From Thauera terpenica 58Eu (GTDB taxonomy: Bacteria; Pseudomonadota; Gammaproteobacteria; Burkholderiales; Rhodocyclaceae), in NCBI RefSeq assembly GCF_000443165.1, contig NZ_ATJV01000056.1, positions 1 through 44,077 on the forward strand: a DNA stretch of 44,077 bases. The letters are read 5' to 3'. Numbering within the stretch: the stretch's first letter is position 1; every line of letters begins with the position of its first letter. Made by a program: the position numbers and the translations under genes. A model generated the notes under the pieces. The model was given only the letters and a program-made list of their open reading frames with translations. It ran no database searches and was not told the origin of the DNA. Below, piece by piece: positions 37,477-44,077 of this stretch.

Positions 37477-37502
37477 GTACTGCACAAGCGCGTGACGCGA
37501 GA

Positions 37503-37766
37503 TCAGGCCGCTTCGGGCACGATGATCACGGTACGGCGCCTGGACGGGCCCTTGACCGCAAATTGCACGACACCGTTCTTGAGTGCGAACAGGGTGTGGT
37601 CCTTGCCGATGCCGACGTTGTCGCCGGGGTGGTATTCGGTGCCGCGCTGGCGAACGAGAATGTTCCCTGCGAGCACGAACTGACCACCGTAGCGCTTGAC
37701 GCCAAGGCGTTTTGATTCCGAGTCGCGACCGTTGCGCGAACTACCACCAGCTTTTTTGTGTGCCAT
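37503..37766 (-). CDS. rpmA: 50S ribosomal protein L27
   Basis: 87 aa. The N-terminus [20 protein letters not shown] and [17 protein letters not shown] are the L27 signatures; full length. The N-terminal tail reaches the peptidyl transferase centre. It lies 19 bp after rplU on the same strand. Confidence 0.97.
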   Translation of the reverse strand: MAHKKAGGSSRNGRDSESKRLGVKRYGGQFVLAGNILVRQRGTEYHPGDNVGIGKDHTLFALKNGVVQFAVKGPSRRRTVIIVPEAA

Positions 37767-37785
37767 GTCGGATTACCTCCTTCGC

Positions 37786-38097
37786 TTAGGCCGAAATCGC
37801 TTCGATGCGAAGCTCGGTGTAATTCTGACGATGCCCCTGATGCTTCTGGTAGTGCTTGCGGCGGCGCATCTTGAAAATCTTGATTTTGTCGTGGCGACCG
37901 TGGGAAACCACGGTCGCCGTGACGGAAGCTCCGCTGACCACTGGCGTGCCGATCTTGACCGACTCGCCTTCACCGACCATGAACACCTGGTCGATGGTGA
38001 TTTCGGAACCCACGTCGGCCGGTATCTGTTCTACCTTGATCTTTTCGCCAGTGACAACGCGATACTGCTTGCCACCGGTTTTTATCACCGCGTACAT
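37786..38097 (-). CDS. rplU: 50S ribosomal protein L21
   Basis: 103 aa, full length. [14 protein letters not shown] and [21 protein letters not shown] are typical of L21. It binds 23S rRNA in the large subunit and is the first gene of rplU-rpmA, driven by the sigma-70 promoter at 38136-38164. Confidence 0.97.
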   Translation of the reverse strand: MYAVIKTGGKQYRVVTGEKIKVEQIPADVGSEITIDQVFMVGEGESVKIGTPVVSGASVTATVVSHGRHDKIKIFKMRRRKHYQKHQGHRQNYTELRIEAISA

Positions 38098-38135
38098 GGT
38101 GTTGCTCCAGTTGATGGGTTTTCAAACAATCGAGA

Positions 38136-38164
38136 ACTTTAACCAGCGGTTCCGAGAAAGTCAA
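38136..38164 (-). promoter_or_regulatory. sigma-70 promoter of rplU-rpmA
   Basis: On the minus strand TTGACT (-35, 38159-38164) and TAAAGT (-10, 38136-38141) are 17 bp apart, giving a leader of about 30-35 nt before the L21 start. Close to the consensus in both boxes. Confidence 0.75.
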
Positions 38165-38223
38165 TGCCGTTCAATGGTATGGGCGACGCCTGCAGGCGGC
38201 AAGGTCGGTGTGGAGGGCATCCC

Positions 38224-39930
38224 TCACGCCGGGCTGCCCGCCGCCAGCGTTTTCACCAGGGCGGTGATGGCCTGTTGCTCGCTGCGGTACCTCGCCTGCT
38301 CGGCGATGCGCGCCCACAAGCCGTCGCGCTCCATGGCGTCGATGACCTGCTTCTTGAGGCCACAAAAGGCAATGGACTGGCCTTGAGCATGGAAGCGCTC
38401 CATCAGTCCTGCCAGGGTGTAGAGGCCGGTGGCGTCGATGTCGTTGATGCCGGCCGCCGACACCAGCACGATGCGCACGTCAGGCTGGGCGCGCGCGGCA
38501 CGCAACATGCCGTCTTCGAAGGGCGCCGCAGTGACGAAGCTGAGTGCGCTATCGAAGCGCAGCACCACCAGTTGTGGATGGGGGTGAGGCAGGCCGAAGC
38601 GCTGCAGGTCGCGATAGCTGCCGTCGGCATGCAGGCCAAGCAGGGCGACACGTGGGCGCATGCCGCGATACACCATCAAGGCCAGGGTAAGGATGAGGCC
38701 GGTGAAGATGCCGTTCTGGATATTGGGGGCGAAGGCCAGCGTGGCGGCAAAGGTGACGGCTGCGCCTGCGCCATCGTCGCGGTTGGTACGCCAGGCGCGG
38801 CGCAGCACCTTGAGGTCCAGCAGTCCGCCCACTGCTTGCAGGATGACCGCGGCCAACGCAGGCTTGGGCAGATGCCACAGCAGTGGCGTCAGGTAGAGCA
38901 GGGTGAGCAGGATCAGGCCCGCGGTGACCACCGACGATAGACCGGTGCGCGCGTTGCTGGCGTAGTTCAAGGCCGAGCGCGAGAACGATGCGCTCACCGG
39001 CATGCCGCTGGTGAAGGCGGCGGCAATCTTGCCCATACCCTGGCCAATCAGTTCCTGATCCTGGTCCCAGGCCTGGCGGGTGCGTCCGGAGATGAGCTTG
39101 GCGCTGGAGGCGGCCTCCATGAAGCTCACCATCGCCACCACGAAGGCGGCGGGCATGAGCGTCATTGCCAGATCAGGTTGCAGCGGTGGCAGGCTCAGTG
39201 CAGGCAGCGACTGCGGGATATGACCGATGACCTCACCACCATTGGCCTCGAAGCCGAGCCAGGCGGACAGGGCGGTTGCGCTCGCCACCACCAGTGGCAC
39301 GCTGGGCACACGGGGTGCGAACCGTTTGAACAGCACCAGCGCCGCAAGCGCACCCAGGCCAAAGGCGGCCGATGGTACGTGGAGCATGCGGCCGTCGATG
39401 AGCAAGTGGGCGAAATCGAGCACCAGAGGTCCGGTCTGCGCCATCGAGACGCCGAACAGGGGCGGAATCTGCGTCAGGCAGATGATCAGCGCCGCGGCGT
39501 TCACAAAGCCCATCAGCACCGGTACGGACAGCAGGTTCAGCAGCCAGCCCAGGCGCAGTACACCGAGCGCGAGCTGAATCAGGCCGGACAGCAGCGCCAG
39601 CAGCAACGCGAGGGCGAGGGCGCGGGTGGGATCGCCGCCGGCGAGCGGCAGGATGCTGGCGCCGACCAGGAGCCCGCTCAGCGCCACCGGTCCGGTGGAC
39701 AGCTGGCCGCATGAGCCGAACAGCGCAGCGACCACCGCCGGCAGCAGGGCCGCATACAGGCCCACCTGCGGGGGCAGGCCGGCCAGCTTGGCGTAGGCGA
39801 GCGACTGCGGAATCATCACCAGCGCCACTGTCAGGCCCGCAATCACGTCGCCACGCAGCCCGCCGCCGCCCCAGTGGCGTGGCCAGCCGAGGAAGGGCAA
39901 CAAATGTTCAAGGCGGGCGCGATCGGTCAT
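38224..39930 (-). CDS. SulP/SLC26 family anion transporter with STAS domain
   Basis: 568 aa. The membrane domain (about 20-420) has 10-14 segments with DVIAGLTVALVMIPQSLAYA and GLYAALLPAVVAALFGSCGQLSTGP, the SulP signature region; a cytoplasmic STAS domain follows (about 445-560, with VSAAGINDIDATGLYTL). Substrates of the family include sulfate, bicarbonate and dicarboxylates; none can be assigned here. The presence of a sulfotransferase some 8 kb away makes sulfate worth testing, but the two are not linked by position. I chose the ATG at 39930, as upstream codons are proline-rich and non-family. Confidence 0.9.
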   Translation of the reverse strand: MTDRARLEHLLPFLGWPRHWGGGGLRGDVIAGLTVALVMIPQSLAYAKLAGLPPQVGLYAALLPAVVAALFGSCGQLSTGPVALSGLLVGASILPLAGGDPTRALALALLLALLSGLIQLALGVLRLGWLLNLLSVPVLMGFVNAAALIICLTQIPPLFGVSMAQTGPLVLDFAHLLIDGRMLHVPSAAFGLGALAALVLFKRFAPRVPSVPLVVASATALSAWLGFEANGGEVIGHIPQSLPALSLPPLQPDLAMTLMPAAFVVAMVSFMEAASSAKLISGRTRQAWDQDQELIGQGMGKIAAAFTSGMPVSASFSRSALNYASNARTGLSSVVTAGLILLTLLYLTPLLWHLPKPALAAVILQAVGGLLDLKVLRRAWRTNRDDGAGAAVTFAATLAFAPNIQNGIFTGLILTLALMVYRGMRPRVALLGLHADGSYRDLQRFGLPHPHPQLVVLRFDSALSFVTAAPFEDGMLRAARAQPDVRIVLVSAAGINDIDATGLYTLAGLMERFHAQGQSIAFCGLKKQVIDAMERDGLWARIAEQARYRSEQQAITALVKTLAAGSPA

Positions 39931-40198
39931 GGCGGGTGTGATCGGAGGGGGGCGAGTGGGAGCAGGGGTGGATGGAGGAGGGAGGCAAGCAGGTGATGCG
40001 ATGGCGCGCGGCATCGAAGCGTCATGGTAGCAAACGTGTCCGAGTAGCCCGCGCCGGCTCTCGTGCAGGGCGCAAAATAAGCGCGAGTGTGCATTTCGTC
40101 ACGCTGCCCAGTTCGGGGAGCGTATTGCCGCCGTCTGCGGGACGTCCGCCTCCGTGCGTGGTTGCTATGATTCGCGGGTCCCTACAAAGGCTTCCCTC

Positions 40199-40960
40199 AT
40201 GGCTTTCTCAGCCGAAACCTGTGTCGCCATGCATATCGGAAATCGCGCTGAGCAACAGGATCGCGTCAGCCTTTTTGCGCATCCCAAACGGCCCGGCATG
40301 ATGATGGCCGTGCTGGCTGATGGCATGGGTGGTCACAGCGGCGGGGCGATGGCTGCGGAGCAGGTCATCATGCGGGCGAAGCAGAATTTCGAGTCTTACG
40401 CGCCGCTGCATGAAGCGCCCCAGGAGTTGCTGTCGAGCATCATCGATGAGGCCCACACCATCATCAAGTTGACTCGATTCACCAGCGAGAAGGATCCGCA
40501 CAGCACCGCGGTCACCTTCTTGCTGCAGCAGGGCAAGGCCTATTGGGCGCATTGCGGTGACTCGCGCCTGTATTACTTTCGTGACACCCAGACGGTCGCG
40601 CGCAGCGGCGACCACTCCCTGGTTGGGGAGTTGATGCGCAAAGGGCGTCTCGACGAGGCCGGCGCGCTCAAGCATCCGCAGCGTAACGTGCTGCTGTCCT
40701 GTCTCGGCAGCGAGCGTGAGCCGCGCATCGAATATGGCTGTGCCGACAAGCTTGATGCGGGCGACAGCTTCCTGCTGTGCTCCGATGGCCTGTGGGCCTA
40801 TTTTACCGATTTCGAGCTGGCCTCCACCCTCCGCGCACACACCCCGCGCGCTGCAGCCGAACGCCTGATTCAGCTGGCGAGGGAGCGTGGCGGCGGCTGC
40901 GGGGACAATATTTCCCTGGTCATCGTCAAGCTCGTCGCGCCTCCATCTTCAGCGCGCTGA
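40199..40960 (+). CDS. PP2C-family serine/threonine phosphatase
   Basis: 253-aa soluble phosphatase of the PppA/Stp type. Metal-binding and core motifs are intact: ADGMGGHSGG, AHCGDSRLYYF, CSDGLW and GDNISLVIV. It should remove phosphate from Ser/Thr proteins; no partner kinase or FHA protein is adjacent. AAAGG precedes the chosen ATG; a 15-codon longer form (40154) is less likely. It is divergent from the SulP gene. Confidence 0.92.
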   Translation: MAFSAETCVAMHIGNRAEQQDRVSLFAHPKRPGMMMAVLADGMGGHSGGAMAAEQVIMRAKQNFESYAPLHEAPQELLSSIIDEAHTIIKLTRFTSEKDPHSTAVTFLLQQGKAYWAHCGDSRLYYFRDTQTVARSGDHSLVGELMRKGRLDEAGALKHPQRNVLLSCLGSEREPRIEYGCADKLDAGDSFLLCSDGLWAYFTDFELASTLRAHTPRAAAERLIQLARERGGGCGDNISLVIVKLVAPPSSAR

Positions 40961-40986
40961 ACCCACCGACTGCGGCCGGGCGCACG

Positions 40987-41018
40987 CGAGCCCGCGTACG
41001 TGGACGCCTGCGGGCTCG
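40987..41018 (+). terminator. weak hairpin after the PP2C gene
   Basis: CGAGCCCGC and GCGGGCTCG pair across a 14-nt loop and are followed by TCCATTTGTGTT. The T tail is poor, so it is a weak terminator or only a hairpin. Confidence 0.4.
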
Positions 41019-41171
41019 TCCATTTGTGTTATTGCTCGTTGCGCGAATGACGGTAATATCGTTGCGGTGCCGGTCGCCCAGCACATAGGGCGGGACCACA
41101 TAACAACAGGCGACTCCGGCGAGTTGCGTGATTCCTGCATTTACATGCCAAGCAATAGGGAGAAACAGCCT

Positions 41172-42296
41172 ATGCCTCTGATCATCGGAGTGCTAGCGGA
41201 GACTGCTGAGGGCGAGCGACGTTTTTCGGTCGTGCCGGATGTGGTGAAGAAATATCAGGGCCTGGGGGCCACGGTGGTCTTGCAAAAGGGCGCGGGGGTG
41301 CCAGCGCACTTTGCCGACGATGCGTTCGCTGAAGTCACGTTTGCCGATACCGCCGCCGAAATCTGCGCGCAAGCGGATGTGGTGTTCTGCGTACAGCCGC
41401 CGCCTGCGGAGATCATCGACACGATGAAGTCCGGCAGCGTGCTGCTGGGCATGCTGCAGCCGTGGGCGAGCGCCGAGCGCGCGCGCCAGCTCGCCGAGCG
41501 CCAGATCACCAGCTTCGCACTCGAGTTGCTGCCACGCATCTCGCGGGCGCAGAGCATGGACGCGCTGTCCTCGCAAGGTGCGGTTGCGGGTTACGAGTGC
41601 GCGCTGATCGCTGCCGATCACAGCCCCAAGTTCTTCCCCATGCTGACCTATGCAGCGGGCACCATCCGTCCGGCCAAGGTGCTGGTGATCGGCTGCGGGG
41701 TGGCGGGCCTGCAGGCCATCGCCACCGCGCGCCGCATCGGCGCCATGGTCGAGGCCTACGATGTGCGACCGGATACGCGCGAGCAGGTCGAGTCGCTCGG
41801 CGCCAAGTTCGTCGACACCGGCGTGTCTGCCGCGGGCGCTGGCGGCTATGCGCGTGAGCTGACCGACGAAGAAAAGGCGAAACAGGCTGAACGCCTCGGC
41901 AAGGCCGTCGCCCAGGCCGATGCGCTGATCACCACGGCTGCAGTGCCGGGCAAGCGTGCGCCACGCATCATCACCGCAGACATGATCGCCAGGATGAAGC
42001 CGGGTGCGGTGGTCGTCGACATGGCGGCTGAAACCGGCGGCAACGTCGAAGGCACGGTGGCCGGCGAGAAGGTGTGGATCAATGACGTACTCATCATCGG
42101 GCCGGTCAACATCCCCAGCCGCATGCCGGTGCACGCGTCCGAGATGTATGCCAAGAATCTGTTCAACTTCATTTCGCCCTTCATCAAGGACGGTGCGCTG
42201 GCGCTGGACTGGGAAGACGAGGTGATGGCCGGTGCCTGTCTGACTCACGCGGGCGAAGTTCGCCACGCCGGGGTCAAGCAGGTTCTGGACCTCTAA
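41172..42296 (+). CDS. pntAA: NAD(P) transhydrogenase subunit alpha, part 1
   Basis: 374 aa, soluble NAD(H)-binding domain I of the proton-translocating transhydrogenase. RRFSVVPD, the Rossmann loop VIGCGVAGLQAIATARR, YDVRPDTREQVESLG and the RQD-loop-region SRAQSMDALSSQ are visible. The complex transfers hydride between NADH and NADP+ using the proton gradient, the main NADPH supply route in many bacteria. ATG 41172 follows AGGGAGA. pntAA, pntAB and pntB are separate genes, the split form known from Rhodospirillum and common in betaproteobacteria. Confidence 0.95.
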   Translation: MPLIIGVLAETAEGERRFSVVPDVVKKYQGLGATVVLQKGAGVPAHFADDAFAEVTFADTAAEICAQADVVFCVQPPPAEIIDTMKSGSVLLGMLQPWASAERARQLAERQITSFALELLPRISRAQSMDALSSQGAVAGYECALIAADHSPKFFPMLTYAAGTIRPAKVLVIGCGVAGLQAIATARRIGAMVEAYDVRPDTREQVESLGAKFVDTGVSAAGAGGYARELTDEEKAKQAERLGKAVAQADALITTAAVPGKRAPRIITADMIARMKPGAVVVDMAAETGGNVEGTVAGEKVWINDVLIIGPVNIPSRMPVHASEMYAKNLFNFISPFIKDGALALDWEDEVMAGACLTHAGEVRHAGVKQVLDL

Positions 42297-42307
42297 GGGA
42301 GACGACC

Positions 42308-42610
42308 ATGGAAGGATTTGCAGCGCTGTATATCTTCATGCTGGCCGCGTTCACCGGTTACGAGGTGATCTCGCGTGTGCCGGTGATTCTGCACACACCG
42401 TTGATGTCGGGCTCGAACTTCGTGCACGGCGTGGTGCTGGTGGGTGCGATGGTGGTGCTGGGTCATGCCGACCCGGAGGACCCGGTGCAGCTGGTGATCG
42501 GATTCGTCGCGGTATTTCTCGGTGCGGCCAATGCCGCGGGCGGCTATGTCGTCACCGAGCGCATGCTGGCGATGTTCAAGGGTGGCAACAAGAAGCAGGG
42601 GAGCGCATAA
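42308..42610 (+). CDS. pntAB: NAD(P) transhydrogenase subunit alpha, part 2 (membrane)
   Basis: 100 aa with three to four membrane segments (LYIFMLAAFTGYEVISRVP, VHGVVLVGAMVVLG and VIGFVAVFLGAANAAGGYVV). It is the small membrane subunit of the split transhydrogenase, forming part of the proton channel with PntB. It starts 11 bp after pntAA and abuts pntB directly. Confidence 0.94.
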   Translation: MEGFAALYIFMLAAFTGYEVISRVPVILHTPLMSGSNFVHGVVLVGAMVVLGHADPEDPVQLVIGFVAVFLGAANAAGGYVVTERMLAMFKGGNKKQGSA

Positions 42611-43987
42611 ATGGCGAACTGGTTCATCAACGCGTCCTACTTCGTCGTGGCCGTCGTCTTCATCATCGGCCTGAAGGCGATGAGTTCGCCGGTTACGGCC
42701 CGCAAGGGCATCGTGTGGGCAGGTTACGCCATGGTCGCTGCGACCGTGGTCACCTTCTTTACTCCCGGTCTGGGCAACGTCGGTCTGATGGTGCTGGCAA
42801 TCGTCGCCGGTGGCTCGGTGGCATGGTGGAGCGGCAAGACGGTCAAGATGACCGACATGCCGCAGATGGTCGCCATCTACAACGGCATGGGCGGTGGCGC
42901 AGCGGCGGCGATCGCGGCGCTCGAATTTGCCCGTGGCGAGGTGCATGGTCCGGTCGTGGCCACGCTGGCGGTGGCGGGGGCGCTGATCGGCTCGATCGCT
43001 TTCTCCGGCTCGTGCATCGCCTACGCCAAGCTGCAAGGCATCATGAAGAACGCCTTCCGCTTGCCGCAGCAGAACCTGGTGAACATCGTGATGGCCGCGC
43101 TCACCGCGCTGCTGGGCCTGGTGATCATCATCTCTGATGTGCCGTCCTCGGCCATGATCATCCTGTTCTTCGTGTTCGCTCTGGCGCTGGGCGTGATCCT
43201 GACCTGCCCGATCGGCGGCGCGGACATGCCGGTGGTGATCTCGCTGCTCAACGCCTTCACCGGTCTGGCGGTGGGTCTGGAGGGTTACGTGCTCGCCAAC
43301 CCGGCGCTGATCGTGGCCGGCACGGTGGTCGGTGCCGCGGGTACGCTGCTCACGCAGCTGATGGCCAAGGCCATGAACCGTCCCATCACCAACGTCATCT
43401 TCACCCCGATCAGCGGTGCTGCCGCTGGCGAGGGCGAGGCGATCGAAGGCACGATGAAGGAGTTCTCCGCGCTGGATGCGGCCTCGGTGATGCGCTACGC
43501 CTCCAAGGTGGTGATCGTGCCGGGTTACGGCATGGCGGTGGCGGGTGCCCAGCACAAGGTGTGGGAGATGGCGCAGCTGCTTGAAGAAGGCGGCGTGGAA
43601 GTCGCGTTTGCCATCCACCCGGTGGCGGGCCGCATGCCTGGCCACATGAACGTGTTGCTGGCCGAAGCGGGTGTGCCTTACGACAAGATCTTCGACCTCG
43701 AGGAGATCAACGCCGAATTCCCGCAGGTGGATGTGGCGCTGGTGATCGGCGCCAACGACGTGGTGAACCCGGTCGCACGTACCGACAAGACCAGCCCGAT
43801 CTACGGCATGCCGATCCTGAACGTCGATATGGCGCACAACGTCATCGTGGTCAAGCGCGGCAAGGGTGCAGGCTACTCGGGCATCGAGAACGCGCTGTTC
43901 TACAAGGACAACTGCCGCATGCTGTACGGCAGCGCGCAAGAGGCCATCGGCGAGGTCATCACTCACGTGAAGGCGCTGGAGTCCTGA
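42611..43987 (+). CDS. pntB: NAD(P) transhydrogenase subunit beta
   Basis: 458 aa. About nine membrane segments (about 5-270) form the proton channel; the C-terminal NADP(H) domain III follows with VIVPGYGMAVAGAQ, the NADP-binding GYGMA loop, and ALVIGANDVVNP and KRGKGAGYSGIEN later. It begins directly at the pntAB stop. All three subunits are intact. Confidence 0.96.
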   Translation: MANWFINASYFVVAVVFIIGLKAMSSPVTARKGIVWAGYAMVAATVVTFFTPGLGNVGLMVLAIVAGGSVAWWSGKTVKMTDMPQMVAIYNGMGGGAAAAIAALEFARGEVHGPVVATLAVAGALIGSIAFSGSCIAYAKLQGIMKNAFRLPQQNLVNIVMAALTALLGLVIIISDVPSSAMIILFFVFALALGVILTCPIGGADMPVVISLLNAFTGLAVGLEGYVLANPALIVAGTVVGAAGTLLTQLMAKAMNRPITNVIFTPISGAAAGEGEAIEGTMKEFSALDAASVMRYASKVVIVPGYGMAVAGAQHKVWEMAQLLEEGGVEVAFAIHPVAGRMPGHMNVLLAEAGVPYDKIFDLEEINAEFPQVDVALVIGANDVVNPVARTDKTSPIYGMPILNVDMAHNVIVVKRGKGAGYSGIENALFYKDNCRMLYGSAQEAIGEVITHVKALES

Positions 43988-43992
43988 GCATG

Positions 43993-44021
43993 AACCCGCT
44001 GGCCGAGCGGCTGGCGGGTTT
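43993..44021 (+). terminator. hairpin after pntB
   Basis: AACCCGCTGGCC pairs with GGCTGGCGGGTT (two G-T wobbles) around GAGC, followed by TGATTAAAG. The stem is long but the T tail is short, so termination is likely though not certain. Confidence 0.6.
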
Positions 44022-44046
44022 GATTAAAGCTTCGAGCCGATCGGGC

Positions 44047-44077
44047 CGTAAGCAGGAGGACCATCCTCCTGCTTACG
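44047..44077. repeat. perfect 14-bp inverted repeat at the window edge
   Basis: CGTAAGCAGGAGGA and TCCTCCTGCTTACG pair without mismatch around CCA, ending at the last base of the window. Whether it continues beyond cannot be seen. It has no T tail in view. It could be a terminator, a REP-like element or the end of a mobile element. Confidence 0.85.

Noticed and set aside
38187-38198. CGCCTGCAGGCG palindrome as terminator of the SulP gene
   Set aside because: No loop and no T run; too short to stand as a terminator.

Overview
The window reads as a chromosomal segment of a GC-rich betaproteobacterium, most likely from the Rhodocyclales (Zoogloea/Thauera/Azoarcus type). Grounds are the housekeeping order rplU-rpmA-obgE-proB, a three-gene pntAA-pntAB-pntB transhydrogenase, lemA with a GIDE-domain partner, acuI and prpE, and above all a PEP-CTERM/exosortase-associated regulatory set (sugar transferase, PrsK, PrsR, PrsT). 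The assignment is inference from gene content; no database was searched.

Layout. 1-105: 3' end of a 5S rRNA and its terminator. 189-638 (-): MaoC/PhaJ-type hydratase. 1037-8694 (+): PEP-CTERM-associated sugar transferase, prsK, prsR, prsT. 8832-10606 (+): secreted lytic transglycosylase and trypsin-like protease. 10634-10708 (-): tRNA-Arg(CCT). 10726-21865: mostly housekeeping and metabolic genes (PF10136-type membrane protein, uup, GIDE/lemA, HDOD protein, acuI, response regulator with degenerate GGDEF, prpE).

21912-34562 is the accessory heart of the window. A minus-strand operon encodes two FtsX/LolC-type permeases (no ATPase visible) and a PEP-CTERM/exosortase-associated N-acyltransferase. 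Divergent from it are a ThiF/E1-like adenylyltransferase and a nitroreductase-fold protein. Next comes a PEP-CTERM surface protein with a textbook sigma-54 (-24/-12) promoter, TGGCCTGGTAATTGCT at 27278-27293. A convergent minus-strand group follows: GT1-like glycosyltransferase, a second PrsT-like TPR lipoprotein, a sulfotransferase and a small polytopic membrane protein. No exosortase gene is in the window.

35001-44077: proB, obgE, rpmA, rplU, a SulP transporter, a PP2C phosphatase and the pnt operon, ending in a perfect 14-bp inverted repeat cut by the window edge.

How it fits together (inference): PrsK senses a signal and phosphorylates PrsR. PrsR carries a GAFTGA motif and should work with RpoN at -24/-12 promoters, such as the one before the PEP-CTERM gene and perhaps a weaker one (740-755) before its own operon. 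The acyltransferase/ThiF/nitroreductase/FtsX cassette looks like a pathway that makes, modifies and moves an N-acyl amino acid or related lipid. The glycosyltransferase/sulfotransferase/PrsT2 group looks like a surface-decoration module. The combination of these two with a PrsR-controlled PEP-CTERM protein is the best candidate here for an undescribed system.
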